In this document: positions 1 through 6,264 of the stretch, in pieces
Layout: the number at the start of each line of letters is the position of its first letter
How positions within the stretch are numbered: position 1 is the first letter of the stretch
Source: Dehalococcoidia bacterium
GTDB taxonomy: Bacteria > Chloroflexota > Dehalococcoidia > JAUYDP01
Direction: 5' to 3'
Length of the DNA: 7,011 nt
Assembly: GCA_030691805.1 (NCBI GenBank)
Contig: JAUYDP010000437.1
Location: forward strand, 1 to 7,011
Program-made: the position numbers and the translations under genes
Notes under the pieces: model-generated
Database searches by the model: none
Told to the model about the DNA's origin: nothing
What the model saw: only the letters and a program-made list of their open reading frames with translations

Positions 1-263
1 AGCTTGGCAAGATTGATGAAGCGTGCCGCATTGTGCGGCAGTCGATCGTGCCCGCGCTGAAAGAACAACAGGGATTCCGGGGCCAATTCCTCCTGACCCA
101 GCCGGAGACTGGAAAGGCCCTCTCTATCAATCTGTGGGAAACTGAGATAGACCTCAAGGCATTTGAGAGCAGCGCCACCTATCGAGAATCGCTTGCCAGG
201 CTCACGGGCGCCTTAGCCGGGCCGCCCGCGGGCGAAGTGTACGAGGTGAACGTCCAGCCTTGA
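1..263 (+). CDS. ABM-domain-like protein, 3' part only (5' end outside window)
   Basis: The frame is open from the left edge (first full codon at base 3) to a TGA at 261-263, so about 86 residues of a longer or full small protein are visible. A GTG at 33 could be a start, but the frame upstream of it encodes a family-like segment (LGKIDEACRIVRQS), so the true start is probably outside. The pattern of an amphipathic helix, 'VPALKEQQGFRGQFLL', 'SINLWETEIDLKAFE', a Y-R-E-S-L helix and a terminal 'EVYEVNVQP' strand matches ABM-like ferredoxin-fold proteins (antibiotic biosynthesis monooxygenase superfamily), small dimeric alpha+beta barrels. Most uncharacterised members have unknown substrates, and nothing here identifies one. 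The next recognisable coding sequence is a broken transporter remnant 27 bp downstream, so no intact operon partner is visible. Confidence 0.7.
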   Translation, partial: LGKIDEACRIVRQSIVPALKEQQGFRGQFLLTQPETGKALSINLWETEIDLKAFESSATYRESLARLTGALAGPPAGEVYEVNVQP

Positions 264-290
264 GGCCACGACAAGCGGTGGATTGCTTAA

Positions 291-503
291 CACGTTTCTG
301 AGCTCAATGTCACCAAGGAAGAAGCCACAGCGACCTATCCCGATATCATGGGAAGCTTGAGCGATGATGGAGTGGTCTCCGAGAAATCGATAAAAGATGA
401 GATCGGCCAGGCTGTTGAGAGGGCGGGTGACAATCCCAACACTACTATGGCCGACGTCTTCGACTTTAGCTTCTTGAACAAGGCTAGGGAGGGAATCCAG
501 TAA
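291..503 (+). pseudogene. Remnant of ABC transporter substrate-binding protein (NitT/TauT/NMT1-like), C-terminal end only
   Basis: Between a stop at 288-290 and a TAA at 501-503 one frame reads about 70 residues that look like the C-terminal tail of NMT1/THI5/SsuA-type periplasmic binding proteins: 'LNVTKEEATATYPDI', 'SDDGVVSEKSIKDEIGQA' and the closing 'DVFDFSFLNKAREGIQ'. In that family these segments are the last helices (…S.eeA…, dG.vs.e.i..ei..a, dv.Dfs.l.eA). The frame has no plausible start: the first ATG (348) is internal to the homologous segment, and the bulk of the protein (about 250 residues including both ligand-binding lobes) is missing, since sequence immediately upstream belongs to the ABM-like gene. 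I therefore read it as a decayed or deletion-truncated gene. An alternative is a very short functional ORF from 348, which I think unlikely. The assignment rests on pattern recognition only. Confidence 0.55.
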
Positions 504-599
504 GCGCTGAGAGAACTTATCTCTGCCTGATTGTCTCTATGCTGCGGCTCATTCCGGCTGTGCGCTAGGTTTTTGCGCAAGGCTGTGACGCGCACCCAC

Positions 600-1478
600 T
601 CATTCCGTAACAAAGCCAATGAAGGCCTGGCCTACAGCGGATAAAGAGGCGTTCTCGTAGGCCATATACAGCGTACGCTTGAACCTTAGCCCGTCGATCT
701 CAACTCTGACCACCCTGGGGTGCGGGCGGCTGTCGAGGGCGAGGTTTGAGACGAAGCCAAGGCCCGCGCCAGCCTCTATGGCCGCGAGCTGAGTCTGGCT
801 GGTACCGGCGATCATGGCGACCTGATGTTCAGGGAGCGCCAGGCCGTGCTGGGCCAGCAGGCGCTTGAGGCTTTCGAGGGTGCCTGACCCCCCCTCCCGT
901 TCCACGAAGGGCTGTCCGGCCAGGGCGTCAAGCGGAATCGTCCCCTTCCCGGCCAGGGGATGGCCGGCAGGCACCACCAGGATAATCTCGTCTTCCGCAA
1001 AGGGGACCAGCCGCAGCTTTGGATGGGCCAAAGCCGCGCCAAGGAACCCTATGTCCGCCCGGCGGGCCAGCAGCTCGTCCACGACGCCGGCAGAATCGGT
1101 TATGATCAAGCTGGGACGCACCCCAGGGTAACGGGCGGTAAACCGGGCCAGCAGATCGGGCGCCAGGAACTCGCCGGGAATGGTGCTCGCGGCTATATTG
1201 ATGGGTCCTGCAAGCTGTTTGCTCCCGACTTTTATTGTCTGGATCGTGCTCTCCAAGTCGTCGAGAACCCTCTCGGCGCACGATAAGAATTCACGCCCGG
1301 CACGGGTTAGAGTCACCGGGCGTTGCTCGCGGCCAATTAGATCGAACCCCAACTCCCGCTCCATCTGCCTCACCTGGCGGCTCACTCCCGCCTGAGTGAA
1401 GCCAAGAGCCTGGGCGGCTAGCGAGAAACTGCTATGGCGCGCCACCTGCATGAAAGTCCTCAGTTGGTTTATGTCCAA
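600..1478 (-). CDS. LysR-family transcriptional regulator (CysB-like group)
   Basis: A 292-residue protein of normal LysR length. Residues 1-60 form the winged helix-turn-helix, with the typical 'SFSLAAQALGFTQAGVSRQV' recognition region and 'LFxR'-like 'LIGREQRPVTLTRAG'. A linker helix follows to about 88. Residues about 90-290 are the two-lobe effector-binding domain ('INIAASTIPGEFLAPDLLARF', 'DSAGVVDELLARRADIGFLGA', 'AIEAGAGLGFVSNLA'). The 'AASTIPGEFLAPDLLARFxxxYP' and 'DSAGVVDELL' wording resembles CysB-like regulators and a group annotated in databases as selenium-metabolism-associated LysR; I hold that subgroup lightly. The start is TTG at 1478: the nearest upstream in-frame codon group contains a stop 12 nt before it, and AGAGG lies 5 nt upstream of the TTG. 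It is divergent from the reductase gene at 1704, with a LysR box between them, so it probably controls that gene and itself. The effector is unknown. Confidence 0.9.
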   Translation of the reverse strand: MDINQLRTFMQVARHSSFSLAAQALGFTQAGVSRQVRQMERELGFDLIGREQRPVTLTRAGREFLSCAERVLDDLESTIQTIKVGSKQLAGPINIAASTIPGEFLAPDLLARFTARYPGVRPSLIITDSAGVVDELLARRADIGFLGAALAHPKLRLVPFAEDEIILVVPAGHPLAGKGTIPLDALAGQPFVEREGGSGTLESLKRLLAQHGLALPEHQVAMIAGTSQTQLAAIEAGAGLGFVSNLALDSRPHPRVVRVEIDGLRFKRTLYMAYENASLSAVGQAFIGFVTE

Positions 1479-1489
1479 GGCTGCCTCTT

Positions 1490-1509
1490 ATGACACAATA
1501 TCATATCAT
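1490..1509. promoter_or_regulatory. Imperfect AT-rich dyad, possible secondary LysR contact site
   Basis: ATGACACAAT-ATCATATCAT is a 20 bp imperfect palindrome (7 of 10 positions symmetrical), centred about 28 bp from the strong LysR box at 1516-1540 and just upstream of the regulator's TTG start. LysR tetramers commonly contact a second, weaker site near the recognition site; that this is such a site is inference. Confidence 0.3.
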
Positions 1510-1538
1510 TTGCCTACAGTATACTACAGTGGTATTCT
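1510..1538 (+). promoter_or_regulatory. Predicted sigma-70-type promoter of the reductase gene at 1704
   Basis: TTGCCT at 1510-1515 (-35, 4/6 to TTGACA) and TATTCT at 1533-1538 (-10, 4/6 to TATAAT) are separated by 17 bp. Transcription would begin near 1545 and give a leader of about 160 nt that contains the hairpin at 1569-1663. The LysR box lies between the two hexamers, which would suit repression or a sliding-dimer type of control. The hexamers are only moderate matches. Confidence 0.4.
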
Positions 1539-1540
1539 GT
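1516..1540. promoter_or_regulatory. LysR box (ATAC-N7-GTAT) in divergent promoter region
   Basis: A 25 bp near-palindrome has the core ATAC (1521-1524)-N7-GTAT (1532-1535), which contains the T-N11-A signature of LysR operators (T1522, A1534). The symmetry extends outward as ACAG…CTGT at the two ends. It lies 38 bp upstream of the LysR start and overlaps the predicted promoters of both divergent genes. This is the standard position for a LysR autoregulatory operator that also controls the divergent target. Confidence 0.7.
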
Positions 1541-1546
1541 CGTCAC
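1518..1546 (-). promoter_or_regulatory. Predicted sigma-70-type promoter of the LysR gene
   Basis: On the minus strand GTGACG (1546-1541, 4/6 to TTGACA) and TATACT (1523-1518, 5/6 to TATAAT) are 17 bp apart. The start would fall near 1511, about 33 nt from the TTG initiation codon. The LysR box occupies the spacer and the -10, so binding would be expected to repress the regulator's own promoter. Confidence 0.45.
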
Positions 1547-1568
1547 TTCTCGCTTGAGGGACGTCGGG

Positions 1569-1663
1569 GACCCTTATGGTCATCAAAGATTTAATGTGCC
1601 GTGCCAGCGACGCCAACCAGTTGGGTTGGCTGGCACTATATTTATTTGATGACCTTCAGGGTC
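1569..1663. repeat. Long two-part inverted repeat (hairpin) in leader of reductase gene
   Basis: Outer arms 1569-1587 and 1645-1663 pair at 17 of 19 positions (GACCCTTATGGTCATCAAA against the complement of TTTGATGACCTTCAGGGTC). Inside, GTGCCA (1601-1606) pairs with TGGCAC (1631-1636), and GCCAACC (1612-1618) pairs with GGTTGGC (1624-1630) around a 5-nt loop, leaving a small bulge at 1607-1611. It ends about 20 nt before the Shine-Dalgarno (1684-1690) of the reductase gene and would lie in its transcript. It could be a regulatory leader structure, a terminator/attenuator without a clear U-tract, or a small MITE-like element. No riboswitch class that I know is matched. Confidence 0.7.
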
Positions 1664-1703
1664 AGTAGCCAACAGCGAAGATTGGGGAGGAAAGAAAATA
1701 GTA

Positions 1704-2981
1704 ATGAGCGACTATCGGCAGATGTGGGCTGACCTTGGTCTCGACCTGGAGAAGCATGACCTTCTCCTCGGTGCATTGCCCGCGATCTACGAGAACATCT
1801 ATCTGTCCCAGGAGAACCGGCCTGAGGGGATGGGCTACTTCGACTTCGTCATTTCAGAGATACATGGCCTGCGTGTGAAGGAGCTGATGGACCATAAGGC
1901 CAAAGGAGGCAAGGTCATAGGGACTTACTGTGTCTTCGTACCTGAGGATGTCGTCCTGGCGGCTGGGGGCGTTCCGGTTGGCCTTTGCGCCGGCGCGCAA
2001 TTCTCCATTCCCGACGCGGAAGGAGTCTTGCCCAACAACACTTGCGCACTGATCAAGTCATCCTTCGGTTTCAAGGTGGGCCGGACCTGTCCGTACGTTC
2101 AGGCGTCGGACCTGGTTGTGGGGGAAACCACCTGTGATGGAAAGAAGAAGATGTACGAGCTCCTAGCTGAACATCATCCCACGTATGTAATGGAGGTGCC
2201 ACAAAAGAAGACAGCCAGCGCTCGCGCTCTATTTTTTGATGAGATATTGCATTTTAGGGACCGGGTAGAGGCTGAGACCGGGGTCCGCATAACGCCAGAT
2301 TCCCTTACCGCTGCAACGTCATTGGTAGACAGCAAGAAGACCGCCTTGCAGCGTTTCAACGCCGCCCGGAAGGTTGCTTCCCTCCCCATCAGTGGCCTGG
2401 ATGCACTTCTCGTTAACCAGGTATCGTTTTATGATGACGTAGTGCGGTTCACAGATAAGGTGAATGCGCTTTCCGACGAGCTGGAATCCCGAATCAAGCA
2501 CGGACAGAGCGTTTTCTCAGACGGTGCCCCGCGTCTGTTGGTAGCCGGCAGCCCGATGGCGATTCCTAACTGGAAGGTGCACCGCGTGCTGGAAGACAGC
2601 GGAGCAGCCGTCGTGGCAGAAGAATCGTGCATTGGATTCCGTTACTACAACTACCTCACGGGCGAGAGCGATGGGACGATGGAAGGCCAATTGCGCGCCA
2701 TTGCCGATAGACTTCTCGAGAATCACTGCGCTTGCTTCACGCCGAACGAGGAACGGGTCCAGGATATTCTAAACCTGGCCAACGAGTACTCCGTTGATGG
2801 AGTAGTCCAGTATAGCCTCTCCTTCTGCCAGCCCTATGCCAACGAGGCAGTAAAGGTTGGTAGAGCCCTAACCGCCGCCAAGATACCAGTCCTGAACATC
2901 GAGACGGACTATAACGACGGCGACATGGGACAGATGAAAGCACGTGTGGACGCGTTCCTGGAGATGATCAAGGACCGCTAG
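1704..2981 (+). CDS. Double-cubane-cluster-type anaerobic reductase, 2-hydroxyacyl-CoA dehydratase family (paralogue A)
   Basis: A 425-residue cytoplasmic protein with a GGGGAGGAAAG ribosome site ending 9 nt before the ATG. An N-terminal helical region (1-65) is followed by the HgdB/FldC-type domain. N-terminal motifs are GTYC (C76), GLC (C95), LPNNTCALIKSS (C114), CPY (C129) and ETTCDGKKKMYE (C144). The C-terminal half has EESC (C309), CACFTPNEER (C342, C344) and SFCQPYANEA (C375). These features match double-cubane [8Fe-9S] reductases, which use ATP-driven electron transfer from an ASKHA-type activator to reduce small or demanding substrates; the physiological substrate is unknown. One departure: in the Rossmann-like turn after residue 278 it reads AGSP (S283), where paralogue B has TGCP. 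Its neighbour is the divergent LysR gene, and it is convergent with paralogue B. No activator gene is in the window. A dehydratase subunit is the alternative, but the single-gene layout favours the double-cubane group. Confidence 0.85.
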   Translation: MSDYRQMWADLGLDLEKHDLLLGALPAIYENIYLSQENRPEGMGYFDFVISEIHGLRVKELMDHKAKGGKVIGTYCVFVPEDVVLAAGGVPVGLCAGAQFSIPDAEGVLPNNTCALIKSSFGFKVGRTCPYVQASDLVVGETTCDGKKKMYELLAEHHPTYVMEVPQKKTASARALFFDEILHFRDRVEAETGVRITPDSLTAATSLVDSKKTALQRFNAARKVASLPISGLDALLVNQVSFYDDVVRFTDKVNALSDELESRIKHGQSVFSDGAPRLLVAGSPMAIPNWKVHRVLEDSGAAVVAEESCIGFRYYNYLTGESDGTMEGQLRAIADRLLENHCACFTPNEERVQDILNLANEYSVDGVVQYSLSFCQPYANEAVKVGRALTAAKIPVLNIETDYNDGDMGQMKARVDAFLEMIKDR

Positions 2982-3001
2982 TATCCGATCAGGGGGCCCT
3001 G

Positions 3002-3186
3002 GTTCACCGCAGAGGCGCAGAGGGCGCTGAGAGCTACGGGGTTATACTTTATGGTGCTTGATATTGCTTTATTGCCTGAGGATAAGCAAGCTTCGGCATT
3101 GAAGGCGATGAAGCACAACCAAGCACCGTAAAGCACTATCAGGCGCAAGGACCTCCTCCGCGGTCTCTGCGATCTCGGCGGTTAAA
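3002..3186. repeat. Nested inverted-repeat element between convergent reductase genes
   Basis: The outer arms are imperfect inverted repeats: the left begins TTCACCGCAGAGGCGCAGAG (3003-3022), and the right (3158-3186) reads on the complement as TTTAACCGCCGAGATCGCAG followed by AGACCGC. A second inverted pair lies inside: CTTTATGGTGCTTG (3047-3060) and the complement of CAAGCACCGTAAAG (3120-3133). No coding frame is convincing. The 'accgcagaggcgcagag' wording is a recurrent intergenic repeat type in many bacterial genomes. It fills the 253 bp gap between two convergent genes and could act as a bidirectional terminator or be a MITE/REP-like element. No target-site duplication is evident. Confidence 0.7.
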
Positions 3187-3234
3187 CCAGGAGCATCCCA
3201 GATCTAGCACTAGGGAGCTGGTACCCGGCGACAA

Positions 3235-4398
3235 TCATAAAGATACAGGCGAAAGCGATTCTCTCCTGGAGTCCAGCAGTTCCATAAGAGCAGCGATGCG
3301 GGTCCGAAGCTGCTCGGTGTCCGACTCCGAGTAATCGGTGACCACCTGGAGTGTGGGGATGCCATGCCGTTCCTGCAGATGCCGCCTTAGAGAGTAGGAC
3401 TCGATATTGTAGCTGTGGCACCCCTGCCAGGTCAGGTCCACCACGCCATCCACTTTGTGTTGGACTACCAGGCGGTCGATGAGGTCGAAGCGGGCCCGGT
3501 TAGGGGTCCGCACAGCACAGCCGATGGAAAGGTGCCTCTCTGCCAGGGCCACCAGCGGTTCCTTCTCTTCGTCAACGAGAATGCTGGCGGTCTTGATGCC
3601 GTTACAGGACTCCTGCCCGACAATGATCCCCCCGCACTCCTCCACTAGGCGAAGCACCTTGTCAGAACCGTTACCTGTAGGACATCCGGTGATGAGGATC
3701 CGAGGTTGCGCCTCCGTATTGGCATAGAGGCCCAACTCCACCCGCTCCTCTAAATGGGAAATAAGGTTTTCCAGGGCAGTCGCGTAGGCCTGGTGGTCCA
3801 CGGGGCTCACCTGGCCGAGGAGCGCGGTATGCATACTCACGCCGGATAGGGGGACCTTGTCCTCGTGGTAGAAGGAGTAAAGGCGCTGTAGCAGCCGCCG
3901 CTCGCGGTTCATCGTGCGGATGGTGTCTCTCAAGGCTTCTTCCGTCACCTTCACGCCCATCCGCTCCTCCAGCCAGGCCTGGCAGCGGCGAAGCTCCGAT
4001 ACCCACCATTCCAGGGCGTAGGTCCCATCAGTACGTTGAGGCAACTCGAGAAGAATAATCGGCTTCCACTCCCCCAGGAGCTCAAACATCTTCTTCTTAC
4101 CCTCGCAAGTGGTCTCGGCGATGATGAAGTCGGAGGCCTTGAAATAAGGGCAGCTTCCGGTGATGGCAGCCCCGTAGCTGGACTTGATCAGGGGACAGAG
4201 ACTGGTGGGCAGGACTCGCTCTGCGGCGCCGATGGGCTCAAGCCGGGTGCTGCAGAGCCCAATCGGGATGGCGCCAGCAGCCATGACGAGCTCATGGGGG
4301 GCAAAAGCGCAGTATAGGCCTGCAATGGTTTTGCCAGCCTCTTTTGCTTTCGCCAAAGCAGCCAGGTTCTCCTCGCTGTATTTGCCAAAGTTGTCCAT
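3235..4398 (-). CDS. YjiM-like double-cubane-cluster anaerobic reductase (paralogue B)
   Basis: A 387-residue cytoplasmic protein, close to the length of E. coli YjiM (383), which it resembles strongly from memory. Motifs in order: GLYC (C30), GLC (C49), LPTSLCPLIKSSYG (C68), CPYF (C83), ETTCEGKKKMFELL (C98), ITGCPTGNGSDKV (C239), GQESCNG (C265), IGCAVRTPN (C294), DGVVDLTWQGCHSYNIES (C327) and a final DYSESDTEQLRTR. All eight cysteine columns shared with paralogue A are present, plus the TGCP cysteine that A lacks. The family reduces substrates at a bridged double [4Fe-4S] cluster after ATP-dependent activation by a YjiL/HgdC-type ATPase, not encoded here. The ATG at 4398 is preceded by AAGGGGG at 8 nt. 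A sigma-54 promoter lies about 135-150 bp upstream. The last 10 residues (RRESLSPVSL) extend beyond the usual end. Confidence 0.9.
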   Translation of the reverse strand: MDNFGKYSEENLAALAKAKEAGKTIAGLYCAFAPHELVMAAGAIPIGLCSTRLEPIGAAERVLPTSLCPLIKSSYGAAITGSCPYFKASDFIIAETTCEGKKKMFELLGEWKPIILLELPQRTDGTYALEWWVSELRRCQAWLEERMGVKVTEEALRDTIRTMNRERRLLQRLYSFYHEDKVPLSGVSMHTALLGQVSPVDHQAYATALENLISHLEERVELGLYANTEAQPRILITGCPTGNGSDKVLRLVEECGGIIVGQESCNGIKTASILVDEEKEPLVALAERHLSIGCAVRTPNRARFDLIDRLVVQHKVDGVVDLTWQGCHSYNIESYSLRRHLQERHGIPTLQVVTDYSESDTEQLRTRIAALMELLDSRRESLSPVSL

Positions 4399-4533
4399 CT
4401 CACGGTCCCCCTTTCTTTGACGCGTGCAACCTTAAACGCCCCATAGCCTCTGGCCCCGGCAGGGAGACGATGAAAGACGCTATCCTGTCGCAGAGCAAGG
4501 CGCGGGATGATGATAACGCCCTGTCATACTGAT

Positions 4534-4549
4534 GGCAAATAGTATGCCA
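4534..4549 (-). promoter_or_regulatory. Predicted sigma-54 (-24/-12) promoter of paralogue B reductase
   Basis: On the minus strand TGGCATACTATTTGCC carries the invariant GG and GC dinucleotides exactly 10 nt apart, and TGGCA and TTGC match the RpoN consensus TGGCACG-N4-TTGCW. Transcription would begin near 4523, leaving a leader of about 125 nt before the ATG at 4398. The site is also a palindrome (TGGCA-N7-TGCCA), so the plus strand has GG-N10-GC too, but with a poorer -12 region. An overlapping perfect dyad CATACT-N10-AGTATG (4525-4546) may be an operator. The same TGGCATA start is found at the permease promoter. Confidence 0.55.
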
Positions 4550-4850
4550 ATTCGTCATATATGTGCGGCATGGCCATTCCCACAATTTGATAGAGCTACC
4601 CCCCATCCGATTTTTAATGGGCCAGATTAGGCCGGCCGGCCGCAGGTTGTAGGATCGACAGGTGTTCGGACAACATTACTACAGAAGCCATGGGAGCCAT
4701 TGGGAATCCCAGCATTGGTGTTGCAGGGCTATGCACTGGAAGCCGTGGCAAGCTATGCGGACTTGGGGCGAGGGACGTAGCGTTGTCGGGGGGAGAGGTT
4801 CTTAGGGCCAATGTTACGAGAAATCCTTACCAGTTATTTTGTGACGATTC
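4550..4850. other. Intergenic stretch with an unassigned short plus-strand frame
   Basis: The 452 bp between the reductase start and the permease stop hold the reductase leader and promoter (below 4550) and about 300 bp without a recognised gene. A plus-strand frame free of stops runs from 4618 to the TAA at 4852-4854; from its ATG at 4690 it would give 54 residues, Gly/Ala-rich, with segments GARDVALSGGEVLRANVTRN and a tail overlapping the permease stop. I recognise no family, and there is no good ribosome site before 4690, so it may be a decayed fragment or chance. A GC-rich palindrome GGCCGGCC lies near 4630-4640. No clear intrinsic terminator for the permease is visible. Confidence 0.35.
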
Positions 4851-6203
4851 CTAAAAGGCGGCGAACCAGACCCCGGCCAGCGCCCCTACACCGAAGACAA
4901 AGGCGCCCAGGAGAGCGGCGGCCCTGTAGCTAGCGGTTCCGGCGCCAACGATGACCAGACAAGGGACGCTGACCGCAGGCAGGGTGATCAGCAGCGCCGC
5001 CGCCGGGCCGGCCAGCCCCTCCCGGAGCAGGCTCAGAGCTATCGGTATCTCGGTCCAGGTGGGCACCATGAGGAGGGTGCCGAAGGCAGCGGCTGCTATT
5101 ATTCCCGGCACGCCGTTTGTAGGAGACGGCAGGGCCATAACCATCGCCGAAGCGACCACGGACCCCACGAACAGGACCGGCACCACTACCCGGCCCAACC
5201 TCCAGGCCATGCCCAGCCATGCGGCGATGAGAGCTCCCGGGGAATCCACAGCCTTGCCCTCAAGGAAAACCTCGAACCGGAACCACCGGCTGAAGCCGTC
5301 TAAGACTCTGGAAGATAGCTCCACCGCCTTATTAGGAGCACTACTGGCCGTCGTCTTCCCGACCCATCCCGCTGCTATTACTGATACCAGGTAGGTCACC
5401 AGGACCCCCACTGCCAGCCCGCCGATGATCCTAAGCAGGGCGAAATCCAGGGGCAGCAGGGAGGCGGCCAGGATGAGAGATGTGATGTTCAGCATGGGCG
5501 ATGAGACGACGAAGGCCAGGGTCGACCCCAAGGAAGCGCCTCTCCGGAAGAGAGAGGCCCCGACAGGGGCAGCACAGCAGGAACAGAAGGGATGCCCCAG
5601 GGCCAGGAGGGAACCGGCCAGATGGGACTTGAACCCCCTTCCTCCTATCCATCTTTTTAGAAAACTAGCCACCAGCGTAAGGAAGAGGGCCCCGATGAGT
5701 ATGCCCAGGATGGTGGCATGCCATACCAGGGCCATGTAGTTGATGCCCTCCCCCAGGGGGCGCAGCCAACCGCTAAAAAGCTCCATGGGTATGGCCTGGC
5801 CCACCCCCGTCTTTCCGGCGGCGACTATCCTCGAGGCCGGCACCCCTCTATAGATGAAAAGGTCTACTATCAGGAGCCCCAGCAGCGCGACCCCCAGGAG
5901 CCGGACCAGCCGGCTGAGGTCGCCCCCCCTGGATCTCAGGTCTTCTCCCAGGCCGCGCAGGCCCCGGTAGCTCATCCAGGCGCCCAGGCCGCCTATGGCG
6001 AGGAGGGGAAGATGGCGAGGGTCGAAGTAGAGGACGGGCGAAGGCCCCCCTAGCTTGAGGTAGTCGGACATGGGGAAGAAGAAGGCCCGTCTCATCTCGA
6101 CAACCGTCAAGAGCAAGAGGCCGACCGAGGCCAGGAAGCCGGCCGAGGCCAGGCCGTGGCCGCGAAACGAGACCGCCGTGGCAACGCGTGCTGAAGTCTG
6201 CAT
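4851..6203 (-). CDS. ArsP/DUF318 (YraQ-like) family permease with CSCC motif
   Basis: A 450-residue polytopic inner-membrane protein from the ATG at 6201-6203. About ten or eleven hydrophobic segments are visible: near 18-37, 64-80, 98-118, 155-182, 196-216, 227-250, 254-281, 333-357, 365-392, 398-421 and 428-450. The family hallmark lies at 203-236: GHPFCSCCAAPVGASLF, then RRGASLGSTLAFVVSSP. The second-half counterpart is TWTEIPIALSLLREGL…GPAAALLITLPAVSVPC (383-415). ArsP members export organoarsenicals through cysteine coordination, but many DUF318 proteins have no known substrate, so the substrate here is open. The family pattern is usually CSC; the extra cysteine (C207, C209, C210) is a local trait. 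I chose the ATG because AGAGG lies 11 nt upstream, and because the longer TTG (6269) start would sit inside the -12 element of the sigma-54 promoter. It lies between the MoaD/ThiS series and the reductase, all on the same strand, but with its own promoter. Confidence 0.85.
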   Translation of the reverse strand: MQTSARVATAVSFRGHGLASAGFLASVGLLLLTVVEMRRAFFFPMSDYLKLGGPSPVLYFDPRHLPLLAIGGLGAWMSYRGLRGLGEDLRSRGGDLSRLVRLLGVALLGLLIVDLFIYRGVPASRIVAAGKTGVGQAIPMELFSGWLRPLGEGINYMALVWHATILGILIGALFLTLVASFLKRWIGGRGFKSHLAGSLLALGHPFCSCCAAPVGASLFRRGASLGSTLAFVVSSPMLNITSLILAASLLPLDFALLRIIGGLAVGVLVTYLVSVIAAGWVGKTTASSAPNKAVELSSRVLDGFSRWFRFEVFLEGKAVDSPGALIAAWLGMAWRLGRVVVPVLFVGSVVASAMVMALPSPTNGVPGIIAAAAFGTLLMVPTWTEIPIALSLLREGLAGPAAALLITLPAVSVPCLVIVGAGTASYRAAALLGAFVFGVGALAGVWFAAF

Positions 6204-6264
6204 GGATTCACGTACCTCTGTGTCTGTAATAGGTAGCGCCAGCATATCATTCCAGCATAATGCC

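Noticed and set aside
561..579. TGCGC-N9-GCGCA hairpin as a terminator between the remnant and the LysR gene
   Set aside because: Only five base pairs, with the T-run in the loop and not after the stem.
335..619. 94-codon minus-strand frame
   Set aside because: It lies antisense to the substrate-binding-protein remnant and overlaps the end of the LysR gene; it has no recognisable motif.
1600..1650. Sigma-54 promoter before reductase A (TGGCAC at 1631)
   Set aside because: The -24-like TGGCAC is present, but there is no GC dinucleotide 10 nt after the GG.
4399..4523. Riboswitch in the leader of the YjiM-like reductase
   Set aside because: I found only short, inconsistent pairings and no known riboswitch core.
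4400..4606. 68-codon minus-strand frame upstream of the YjiM-like reductase
   Set aside because: It covers the promoter and leader region, has no ribosome site worth noting, and shows no family features.
4951..5394. 147-codon plus-strand frame inside the permease gene
   Set aside because: It is a shadow of the Gly/Ala-rich permease coding sequence, rich in Arg/Pro/Ser with no motif.
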